This document shows, piece by piece, positions 20,036-27,198 of a stretch of DNA of 64,000 nt. Every line of letters begins with the position of its first letter. Positions within the stretch are counted from its first letter, which is position 1. Source of the DNA: Immundisolibacter sp. GTDB taxonomy: Bacteria > Pseudomonadota > Gammaproteobacteria > Immundisolibacterales > Immundisolibacteraceae. The notes below the pieces were generated by a model. That model did not search any database, had not been told where the DNA came from, and was given only the letters and a program-made list of their open reading frames with translations. The stretch lies in contig NZ_JACIZD010000002.1 in assembly GCF_014359565.1 (NCBI RefSeq), forward strand, positions 124,001 through 188,000. Direction: 5' to 3'. The translations under genes and the position numbers were made by a program.

Positions 20036-21154
20036 TCAGGGTTTTGCGAAACGCACCGTGCCGGCCTGCACGGCCAGCGCGGCGGCGATGATTTCGTCCT
20101 GCAGGTCCAGCTCGATGCGCGTGCCGGCCTCGTCCTTGCGCAGCACCAGTTCGAGCAGGTTCAGCAGGTTGCGGGCATAGAAGGCGCTGGCATCGGTGGC
20201 CAGGCGCGACGGGTAGTCGGTAATGCCGACCAGCGTCACGCCGTGTTTTTCCACCACCCGGTCGGCCTCGGTCAGTGGGCAGTTGCCGCCATTCGCAGCG
20301 GCCAGGTCCACGATCACCGAACCGGGCCGCATGCCCTGCACCACCGCCTCGGGCACCAGCACCGGGGCCGGGCGACCTGGAATGAGCGCGGTCGTGATGA
20401 TGATGTCGGCCGCCTTCAGGCGCTCGCCGAGCAGTTCCTGCTGGCGCTGCTGCGCCTGCGCCGACAGCTCCCGTGCATAGCCACCGGCCCCGGCGCCGCT
20501 CTCGCCAAGGTCGATGTCGATGAACTTGGCGCCCAGCGACAGCACCTGCTCGCGCGTCTCGGGGCGCACGTCGAAGGCCTCCACCTGCGCGCCCAGGCGC
20601 CGCGCGGTGGCAATCGCCTGTAGGCCGGCGACGCCCACGCCCAGAATCACCACGCGGCTGGGCTTGGCGGTGCCGGCGGAGGTCATCATCAGCGGCAGGA
20701 AGCGCCGGTAATGCGCCGTCGCCTCGAGCACCGCCCGGTAACCGGCGATGTTGGCCTGTGAGGACAGCGCGTCCATGCCCTGCGCGCGCGAGATGCGCGG
20801 GATCAGCTCCACCGCCAGCACGCTCAGGCCCGCCTGCGCCAGCGCGTCCAGGCCACCGGCGTGAGGATCGGCAAAGCCGACCAGCAGCGCGCCCGGCCGC
20901 ATGGCGGCGATCTGCTCGGCGACGGGCCGGCGCACCGTCAGCAGCACGTCGGCCGCCAGTGTCTCGGCCGCTGTGGTCACGCGGGCGCCGGCCTGCGCAT
21001 AGGCGGCATCCGCATAGCGGGCGGCCTCACCGGCGCCCGCCTCCACGCACACCTGCGCACCCAGGGCCAGCAGTTTCTTGACCGTTTCCGGCGTCGCCGC
21101 CACACGGCACTCGCCTGCCGCGCGCTCGCGCGGCACCCCCACCAACACCGTCAT
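20036..21154 (-). CDS. pntAA: NAD(P) transhydrogenase subunit alpha, NAD-binding part (PntAA)
   Basis: Soluble domain I of the transhydrogenase, which binds NAD(H) and hands hydride to domain III of PntB. The 372 residues resemble alanine dehydrogenase: [20 protein letters not shown] at the N-terminus, [19 protein letters not shown], and the nucleotide-binding [20 protein letters not shown]. It lacks the membrane helices, which are encoded by the next gene. The ATG at 21154 gives the canonical [10 protein letters not shown] start; the longer upstream frame is non-coding. Confidence 0.93.
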   Translation of the reverse strand: MTVLVGVPRERAAGECRVAATPETVKKLLALGAQVCVEAGAGEAARYADAAYAQAGARVTTAAETLAADVLLTVRRPVAEQIAAMRPGALLVGFADPHAGGLDALAQAGLSVLAVELIPRISRAQGMDALSSQANIAGYRAVLEATAHYRRFLPLMMTSAGTAKPSRVVILGVGVAGLQAIATARRLGAQVEAFDVRPETREQVLSLGAKFIDIDLGESGAGAGGYARELSAQAQQRQQELLGERLKAADIIITTALIPGRPAPVLVPEAVVQGMRPGSVIVDLAAANGGNCPLTEADRVVEKHGVTLVGITDYPSRLATDASAFYARNLLNLLELVLRKDEAGTRIELDLQDEIIAAALAVQAGTVRFAKP

Positions 21155-21275
21155 GGAATGCTTCTTGTCGTGGCGTGAATCGCGCGGCGAGCCCCCGGTC
21201 GGCTCCAGGAGGTGGCAGGCGGCGCTGTGGCAAACTCGCCCGGCCGCGCGAGCGGCCGGCGTGAAAAGTGCCAGC

Positions 21276-21281
21276 ATTCTA
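21276..21281 (-). promoter_or_regulatory. Possible -10 box for the pnt operon
   Basis: Minus-strand TAGAAT (5/6) about 120 nt before the pntAA ATG in the gap facing the divergent Dabb gene. No clear -35 was found, so this is tentative. Confidence 0.25.
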
Positions 21282-21315
21282 CACGCTGGCCCAAAGCCCC
21301 AAACGGAGAGACGCA

Positions 21316-21624
21316 ATGATTCGGCACATGGTGATGGTCAAGCTCAAGCCCGGCTCGGATACAGCGGCGCAGGCGCTGTTCGAGCGTTTCCGCAGCATGG
21401 TCGGCAGCTTCGACGGCTTGCTGAGCTTCAGCGGTGGCCCCTACTCCAGCCCGGAAGGCATCAACCGCGGCTTCAACTACGGCTTCTCGATGGATTTTCG
21501 CGACGCCGCCGCCCGCGACCGCTACCTGCCGTCGCCGGAGCACGTGGCGATCGCGCAGGACATCGGCCCGCTGCTCGACGGCAGCTTCGACGACTGCGTG
21601 GTGGCCTTCGACTACGCGTGTTGA
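21316..21624 (+). CDS. Dabb (stress-responsive A/B barrel) domain protein
   Basis: A 102-residue protein starting MIRHMVMVKLKPGSDTAAQA, the standard beginning of the dimeric alpha/beta-barrel (Dabb) family, with the conserved HVAIAQDIGPLLDG near the C-terminus. The ATG at 21316 is preceded by GGAGAG at 5-6 nt. Dabb proteins include cyclases and uncharacterised stress proteins; no specific substrate can be inferred. It stands alone, divergent from pntAA and convergent with epmA. The 123-nt gap after it shows no T-tract terminator. Confidence 0.8.
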   Translation: MIRHMVMVKLKPGSDTAAQALFERFRSMVGSFDGLLSFSGGPYSSPEGINRGFNYGFSMDFRDAAARDRYLPSPEHVAIAQDIGPLLDGSFDDCVVAFDYAC

Positions 21625-21747
21625 ATTCGAGTCCGGACACGTCCAGCCTGGACTTCCCGAACCACGGAATCCGACCACGCCGGTTCTGCCACCTCGCCAG
21701 GTGATCCGGCGGTACCTTTGCGCCACCGGTGGCCAGCGCGGGCTGTG

Positions 21748-22716
21748 CTAGTCGCAAAACGCCTGTACCGCCCCGATATTGGCCACGCCTGCGGCCAGCA
21801 TCAGCAGGCGGTCGAAACCCAGCGCCACCCCGGCGCAGTCCGGCAGGCCGTGCGCCAGCGCCGCCAGCAGCTGCTCGTCAAGCGGCACGTGCGGCAGGCC
21901 GGCCGCCTGCCGCACGCGGTTGTCCTGTTCGAATCGACGACGCTGCTCGGCCGCATCGGTCAGCTCGGACCAGCCGTTGGCCAGCTCGATGCCGTCCACG
22001 TACAGCTCGAAGCGCTCGGCGAGCTGCGGCCGGCCCGGTCGCAGGCGCGCCAGCGCCGCCTGGCTGGCCGGATAGTCGTGGATGAAAACCACGCCCAGCG
22101 GCGCGATGGCCGGCTCGATCAGGCGCGTGAGCAAAATGTCGAGCGCCGCATCGCGCCCGGCGGCCTGCAGCACCGGTGACGGCTCGATGCCGGCCGCCGC
22201 CACGCGCTGCCACAGCGTTGCCTCATCACAGGTGAATGCATCAATCCCGGAATGGCGCTCGAACAGTGCGCCATAGGTGAAAGCCCGCGCCGCAGGCCGG
22301 CCGAGCAGGCCACAGACCAGCGCCTGCACCTCGTCCATCAGCGCGCGGTAGTCGAAACCGGTCCGGTACCACTCCAGCAGGGTGAACTCGACCCGGTGAC
22401 GCGGGCCGTGCTCGCCGGCCCGAAACGCCTTGCAGACCTGATAGATGCTGCCGCTGCCGGCTGCCAGCAGGCGCTTCATGGCGAATTCCGGCGACGGCTG
22501 CAGGTAGCGCCGGCCGACGCCAGGCAGATCAAGGTCCAGGCAGTGCTGTTGCGGGTCGCTGCCGGGCGCCGGACCCAGCAGCGGCGTGTCCACTTCGAGC
22601 ACGCCCCGGGCCGCAAAGAAGGCGCGGATTTGTTCCAGCAGCCGCGCGCGCAGGCGCAGCGTTTCGAGACTGATCTGCGGGCGCCAGTCCGGCGCTGCCG
22701 GGCGGGCGCGGATCAC
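21748..22716 (-). CDS. epmA: EF-P--(R)-beta-lysine ligase
   Basis: Class II lysyl-tRNA synthetase paralogue that attaches (R)-beta-lysine to K34 of elongation factor P instead of to tRNA. The 322 residues correspond to the catalytic domain alone, with no anticodon-binding domain. Motif 2 region is VCKAFRAGEHGPRHRVEF followed by TLLEWY, and motif 3 is GVALGFDRLLMLAAG. The GTG at 22716 immediately follows the efp stop (TAG-GTG) with AAGGA in the end of efp as ribosome site, so it is translationally coupled to its own substrate gene. Confidence 0.94.
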   Translation of the reverse strand: MIRARPAAPDWRPQISLETLRLRARLLEQIRAFFAARGVLEVDTPLLGPAPGSDPQQHCLDLDLPGVGRRYLQPSPEFAMKRLLAAGSGSIYQVCKAFRAGEHGPRHRVEFTLLEWYRTGFDYRALMDEVQALVCGLLGRPAARAFTYGALFERHSGIDAFTCDEATLWQRVAAAGIEPSPVLQAAGRDAALDILLTRLIEPAIAPLGVVFIHDYPASQAALARLRPGRPQLAERFELYVDGIELANGWSELTDAAEQRRRFEQDNRVRQAAGLPHVPLDEQLLAALAHGLPDCAGVALGFDRLLMLAAGVANIGAVQAFCD

Positions 22717-23286
22717 CTATTCCTTGACGCGCGAGACGTACTCGCCGGTGCGGGTGTCCACGCGCAGCAGGTCGTCGATTTCAACGAACAGGGGCACCTT
22801 TACCGTGGCGCCGCTCTCCAGCGTGGCCAGCTTGGTGGCACCGCTGCTGGTGTCGCCGCGCACGGCCGGCTCCGTGTAGGTAACCTTCATCACCACGTGG
22901 TTGGGCGGCGCCACGGCGATCGGCTCGCCGTTCCACAGCGTGATGGTGCACATGTCCTGCTCCTTGAGCCACTGCGCCTTGTCGCCGATGGCTGCGGCAC
23001 CGGCATGGACCTGCTCGAAACTGCTCGGATTCATGAAGCACCAGGACTCGCCGTCGTTGTACAGATACTGCATTTCCGTATCGACCACGTCGGCCGCCTC
23101 GATGGTCTCGCCGGACTTGAAGGTGCGCTCCCACACCCGGCCGGTCTTGAGGTTGCGCAGGCGCACGCGGTTGAAGGCCTGGCCCTTGCCGGGCTTCACG
23201 AACTCGTTTTCGATGATGTCGCAGGGGTCGCCATCGAGCATCACCTTGAGCCCGGCGCGAAATTCGTTGGTGCTGTAAGACGCCAT
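22717..23286 (-). CDS. efp: Elongation factor P
   Basis: Relieves ribosome stalling at polyproline stretches by binding between the P and E sites. The 189 residues include the loop [10 protein letters not shown] whose lysine is K34, the site of beta-lysylation, and the C-terminal segment [20 protein letters not shown]. Presence of K34 together with adjacent epmA and epmB indicates the beta-lysine modification route rather than rhamnosylation at arginine. efp is divergent from epmB with only 38 nt between the starts. Confidence 0.97.
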   Translation of the reverse strand: MASYSTNEFRAGLKVMLDGDPCDIIENEFVKPGKGQAFNRVRLRNLKTGRVWERTFKSGETIEAADVVDTEMQYLYNDGESWCFMNPSSFEQVHAGAAAIGDKAQWLKEQDMCTITLWNGEPIAVAPPNHVVMKVTYTEPAVRGDTSSGATKLATLESGATVKVPLFVEIDDLLRVDTRTGEYVSRVKE

Positions 23287-23324
23287 AATTTCCTCTTTAT
23301 CGGAACGTCATCGAGAGTGAGTAC

Positions 23325-24332
23325 ATGTCGAGTCTTGCCGCGGTGACCCGCGTGATCGCGCCGTGGCAGCGATTGCTGGCCGAGGCCATCGTCGACCCGG
23401 CCGAGCTACTGCGCGTCCTGGGCTTGCCGGACAGCCTGCTGCCGGCCGCCCGGCGTGCCGCGGCGTTGTTTCCGCTGCGCGTGCCGGCGCCCTATCTGCA
23501 GCGCATCCGGCCGGGCGACGCCGCCGATCCGCTGCTGCGCCAGGTGCTGCCGCTGGACCTTGAATGCGAAACCCGGCCCGGCTACAGCACCGACCCACTC
23601 GGCGAGTCGGCTGCCCAGCCGGTGCCGGGACTTCTCAAAAAATACCACGGCCGGGCGCTTTTGATCGCCACCGGCGCCTGCGCCGTGCACTGCCGGTACT
23701 GTTTCCGGCGCCATTTTCCCTATGCCGACGCGCACGCCGGCGGCTCACGACTGGACCCGGCGCTGGCCGCCGTCGCGGCCGATCCGAACGTCGGCGAGGT
23801 GATCCTGAGCGGCGGCGATCCGCTGACGCTGAGCGATGCGCGGCTGGCCGAGCTGGCTGCGCGCATTGCCGCCATCCCGCACGTCCACACGCTGCGCATC
23901 CACAGCCGCCTGCCGGTGGTGCTGCCGCAGCGAGTGACTGGCGAGCTGCTCGCCGGGCTGCGCCGGCTGCCGCTGCGCAAGGTCCTGGTGCTGCACAGCA
24001 ATCACCCGCGCGAACTGGATGCGAAGGTCGATGCCGCCCTGGCAGCGCTCACGGGCGCCGGCGTCACGCTGCTGAATCAGGCCGTCCTGCTGCGCGGCGT
24101 GAACGACGACGCCGACACGCTGGCGGCGCTCAGCGAGCGCCTGCACCGCGCGCAGGTGCTGCCGTACTACCTGCACCTGCTCGACCGCGTGCAGGGCGCC
24201 GCGCATTTCGAAGTGTCACAGACCACCGCAGAAGCGCTGATCGACGCCCTGCGCGCGCGTCTGCCGGGCTATCTGGTGCCGCGCCTGGTGCGGGAAATTC
24301 CGGGCGAACCTGGCAAGACCGTCATCGCCTGA
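23325..24332 (+). CDS. epmB: EF-P beta-lysylation protein (lysine 2,3-aminomutase family)
   Basis: Radical-SAM, PLP-dependent aminomutase that converts L-lysine to (R)-beta-lysine for EpmA. The 335 residues contain the radical-SAM cluster CAVHCRYC (C119, C123, C126) after KKYHGRALLIATGA, and EVILSGGDPLTLSDARLAEL. The short length (about 340 rather than 420) and its neighbourhood with efp-epmA distinguish it from the catabolic KamA enzyme. It converges with the Nudix gene, whose end overlaps by 11 nt. The hydroxylase gene epmC is not in the window. Confidence 0.94.
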   Translation: MSSLAAVTRVIAPWQRLLAEAIVDPAELLRVLGLPDSLLPAARRAAALFPLRVPAPYLQRIRPGDAADPLLRQVLPLDLECETRPGYSTDPLGESAAQPVPGLLKKYHGRALLIATGACAVHCRYCFRRHFPYADAHAGGSRLDPALAAVAADPNVGEVILSGGDPLTLSDARLAELAARIAAIPHVHTLRIHSRLPVVLPQRVTGELLAGLRRLPLRKVLVLHSNHPRELDAKVDAALAALTGAGVTLLNQAVLLRGVNDDADTLAALSERLHRAQVLPYYLHLLDRVQGAAHFEVSQTTAEALIDALRARLPGYLVPRLVREIPGEPGKTVIA

Positions 24333-24726
24333 CCAGGCTGCGCGCCTGCGCCAGCACCGGCAGCAGGCCGGCGGTCAGGGGCAGGTCCAGCAATTCATCG
24401 TCGCTCAGCCAGCGCGCATCCGCCGCATCGTCGCCGGCCAGCAACGGGGCATCGTCCCGCAGCGGCGCGCCGACAAAGTCCAGGATCACGTAATGGTGGT
24501 CCGCGTCCATGCGCTCGATCCAGGTCACCAGCGGCCCGATCGACACGTCGATACCGGTTTCCTCGCGCACCTCGCGCCGGCAGGCATCGGCCACCGCCTC
24601 GCCCCACTCCACCTTGCCGCCGGGCACTGACCACAGGCCCTGTGCGGGCGGGCGACCGCGCTGGATCAGCAGCACCCGCCCGGCGGCATCGAACACGAAT
24701 ACGCCGACCGCCAGCTGCGGCCGCAC
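24322..24726 (-). CDS. Nudix hydrolase
   Basis: A 134-residue pyrophosphohydrolase with a complete Nudix box GGKVEWGEAVADACRREVRE followed by ETGI (about residues 36-59), which binds the catalytic divalent metal. The start is a GTG at 24726 with GAGG 8 nt upstream; a longer frame into the dksA-like gene is not required. Sequence around WIERMDADHHYVILDFVGAP resembles small ADP-ribose or nucleotide-type Nudix enzymes, but the substrate is not determinable. It lies 10 nt after the dksA-like gene. Confidence 0.85.
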   Translation of the reverse strand: MRPQLAVGVFVFDAAGRVLLIQRGRPPAQGLWSVPGGKVEWGEAVADACRREVREETGIDVSIGPLVTWIERMDADHHYVILDFVGAPLRDDAPLLAGDDAADARWLSDDELLDLPLTAGLLPVLAQARSLVRR

Positions 24727-24736
24727 GGGCGGCGCC

Positions 24737-25126
24737 TCACAGGGTTGGCGCGTGTTGTCCGCTTTCAAGCGCCGTCTGGCAATCGATACAGCGCTCGGCG
24801 GCCGGATCGACCTCCAGACGGGCGCTGCCAATTTGCGCGCCGCATACGCGACACAGCCCATATCGGCCCTGGTCGATAGCCGCCAGGGCAGTCTCGATCA
24901 AGCGGACACGATGCACATGCCGGTCGAGGGCGACGATCTCAAGGTCCTCGAGCAGATCCGCCACCGCCTCGTCGCCGCGGTCATGGACCTGGCCGGCCAG
25001 ATCCAGGTAACGGCCCTGCTCACTGCGCGCCAGCTCGCTCGCCACTTCGCTGCGCAGCTGCGCGTGTTCGTCTCGCAGGCGCTGGCGCAGGTGTTCGACT
25101 TCCTTGGCAGACAAACCATTCATCAT
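24737..25126 (-). CDS. DksA/TraR-family zinc-finger transcription factor
   Basis: A 129-residue protein with a predicted N-terminal coiled-coil region and a C4 zinc finger (C92-x2-C95 and C113-x2-C116; CRVCG and CIDC). The coiled-coil tip contains D49-x2-D52-x-A54 (DRGDEA), the acidic arrangement that full-length DksA inserts into the RNA polymerase secondary channel, which hints at polymerase-directed activity. It is shorter than typical DksA (about 150), so it may be a DksA2 or TraR-like paralogue. It starts ATG-ATG with AAGGA upstream and lies 36 nt after moaB. Confidence 0.82.
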   Translation of the reverse strand: MMNGLSAKEVEHLRQRLRDEHAQLRSEVASELARSEQGRYLDLAGQVHDRGDEAVADLLEDLEIVALDRHVHRVRLIETALAAIDQGRYGLCRVCGAQIGSARLEVDPAAERCIDCQTALESGQHAPTL

Positions 25127-25162
25127 GACGCGGATTCCTTGGCGGGTATTCGGGCGAGCGGC

Positions 25163-25690
25163 TCAGCGCTCGAGCAGCCGCGGCATCAACTCCACCAGGT
25201 TGCAGGGCCGGGTGCGGTAATCGAGCTGCGGGGCAATCAGCTTATCCCAGGCCGTGCGGCAGGCGCCGGATGATCCGGGCAAACAAAAGATGTAGGTGCC
25301 GTTGGCCACACCCGCGACCGCCCGCGACTGGATGGTCGAGGCGCCAATTTCCTCGAACGAAAGGGCCCGAAATACTTCGCCGAAGCCATCGATGGTCTTG
25401 TCCAGCAGCGGCGCCATCGCCTCTGGCGTGCCATCCCGGCCGGTAAGGCCGGTGCCGCCGGTGCTCAGTACCACGTGCACCGCCGGATCGGCAATCCAGG
25501 CCGACACCCGCGCGCGGATCCGGTAAATGTCGTCCGGCAGAATGGCGCGTCCGGCCAAGCGGTGGCCGCCCGCCGAGAGCCGCTCGATCAGCACGCGGCC
25601 AGAGCTGTCCTGCTCCAGGCCGCGGCTGTCGCTGACGGTAAGCACCGCAATGCCCACCGGCAGGAATGCCCTGGCCGCGGAATCATCCAT
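25163..25690 (-). CDS. moaB: Molybdenum cofactor biosynthesis protein MoaB
   Basis: Member of the MoaB/MogA/CinA fold that binds molybdopterin; MoaB-type proteins adenylylate molybdopterin where MogA is absent. The 175 residues carry the signature [20 protein letters not shown] (about 74-92) and [16 protein letters not shown], and end near [20 protein letters not shown] precedes the ATG. It starts 18 nt after the last DUF1329 gene and could be co-transcribed with it. Mo cofactor is needed by MsrP, encoded about 24 kb away. Confidence 0.9.
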   Translation of the reverse strand: MDDSAARAFLPVGIAVLTVSDSRGLEQDSSGRVLIERLSAGGHRLAGRAILPDDIYRIRARVSAWIADPAVHVVLSTGGTGLTGRDGTPEAMAPLLDKTIDGFGEVFRALSFEEIGASTIQSRAVAGVANGTYIFCLPGSSGACRTAWDKLIAPQLDYRTRPCNLVELMPRLLER

Positions 25691-25708
25691 CGATCATCCT
25701 GTTCGCCG

Positions 25709-27154
25709 TTACCGTGTGCCGGCCTTGCGCATGCCCTGCGGGGTGAAGATTTCCGGGTCGATGGTCGAGTCCTTGAGCAGGCCGACCTTCGGCTGCCCGG
25801 CGCCAAGATTGCCATACCAGCCGAAGAACGTCGTGTAGCGGCCGTTGACCAGATCGACCAGCTGATCGCCCCAGATCAGGTGCGAGCGGCTGTCGTACAG
25901 GTTCAGCACGTAGGCCTCGCCCATGCGCCACAGGCGGTCGCGCGCATCGTAGGCCTCGTGGCCCATACCGTGCCAGGTGTCCTCGTCGATATAGGCCACG
26001 ATGCGCTTGTACAAGTGGCGCTGCCCGGGCTTGAGTGTGGCCTCCACCTCCCACACCCGGTGCAGCTCGTAGCGGATCAGGTCCTGGTTGACGTGCTTCT
26101 TGCCGAACAGATCATCCGGCCGCTTGCCTGGATCGGCCAGCGCGTAGGAGTTGTAGGGCACGAACAACTCCTTCTTGCCGTTGAGCTTCAGATCGTGGCG
26201 CGACTGCTTGCCAGCAAACCACCACTGCCAACGCGAGGAAACCGTACGCTGGCCGTCCGAGCCGAACGATGGGCTGTCCTGAAAGCCGATTTCCGGCGCC
26301 TTGCGTATCCGTCGCTGCCCGGGGACGTACAGATAGGACTGGAAGTCGAATTCCTGCGCGAAGTTGCAGCCGCCACCGATCAGCCCCGACTGGCGCGGCG
26401 GCTGCTTGACCTGAAAGGCGTCGCACAGCAGCGGACCGCCACGGCTGTGAAACCACTCGCTGGCCGGGCGCTCGGCCTTGGGCACCCACCACATCCACGA
26501 CTGCCACTGTTCCATGATCACGTCGACACGATTGCCGAGCGAATCGACCAGCGGCGCGTCCATGAGGCCCTCGATGGCCTGGCCCTGGTAGGCGAGGTAG
26601 TGGTTCCAGCCCACCTCGAAGGCGTTCTTCGGGATCGGGAACGGGTAACCGCCGCCGTCGACATGGTTCTGCAGGCACACATACCCTTCGGTGTCCCAGC
26701 CGGGGCACAGTTCCGCATGCAGGGCCTGCCGGGCGGTCGCCTCGTACACCCAGTCCGAGAACGATGCGCTGCGCCGGGTCGGGTACACGTGCATCCGGAA
26801 ACTGTCCGGATACTGTTTGAACATGGCAACCTGACCAGGGGTCAGTTTGTCCTGGTACTGGGCGTAGTTCTGGGCCGTGATGGTAAACAGCGGCTTGTCG
26901 TCCGGGAACGGATCGACCCAGGGGCCGCCCGGCTTGAAGTTGCCCGGCGGCTGCAGGATGCCGCCGGTCCACTCCGGAATGCTGCCATCGGCGTTCCCGG
27001 CGCGCTCGGCGCCGACTGGAGTCAACGGTGTACCGGTCAGGCCGAGCGCAGCGGCCTCCTCGGCCGTGATCTTGGCCCACGCCGTGCCGGCGGTGGACAG
27101 CGAAAGCGCCCCTGTCAGCGCCGCCGCAATCATTCGCAGTCGTCGATTTTTCAT
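25709..27154 (-). CDS. DUF1329 periplasmic protein, copy 4 (type B)
   Basis: A 481-residue exported protein: signal peptide MKNRRLRMIAAALTGALSLS ending at AWA, mature start KITAEEAAALG. Motifs common to all four copies are LTPVGAERAGNADGSIPEW, DDKPLFTITAQNYAQY, VYPTRRSASF, YVPGQRRIRKAPEIGF and NQDLIRYELHRVWEVE. No lipobox is seen, so it is probably soluble in the periplasm. From memory DUF1329 is grouped with LolA/LolB-like lipid-carrier folds. DSPSFGSDGQRTVSSRW and the QPPRQSGL motif ally it with copy 3, not with copies 1 and 2. It follows exporter copy 2 by 44 nt; AAAGGAC precedes the ATG. The longer open frame upstream is not coding. Confidence 0.88.
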   Translation of the reverse strand: MKNRRLRMIAAALTGALSLSTAGTAWAKITAEEAAALGLTGTPLTPVGAERAGNADGSIPEWTGGILQPPGNFKPGGPWVDPFPDDKPLFTITAQNYAQYQDKLTPGQVAMFKQYPDSFRMHVYPTRRSASFSDWVYEATARQALHAELCPGWDTEGYVCLQNHVDGGGYPFPIPKNAFEVGWNHYLAYQGQAIEGLMDAPLVDSLGNRVDVIMEQWQSWMWWVPKAERPASEWFHSRGGPLLCDAFQVKQPPRQSGLIGGGCNFAQEFDFQSYLYVPGQRRIRKAPEIGFQDSPSFGSDGQRTVSSRWQWWFAGKQSRHDLKLNGKKELFVPYNSYALADPGKRPDDLFGKKHVNQDLIRYELHRVWEVEATLKPGQRHLYKRIVAYIDEDTWHGMGHEAYDARDRLWRMGEAYVLNLYDSRSHLIWGDQLVDLVNGRYTTFFGWYGNLGAGQPKVGLLKDSTIDPEIFTPQGMRKAGTR

Positions 27155-27198
27155 GTCCTTTCCCCTCTCGTGCGGTGCGAATCGTGCAGGTGCCGCCC

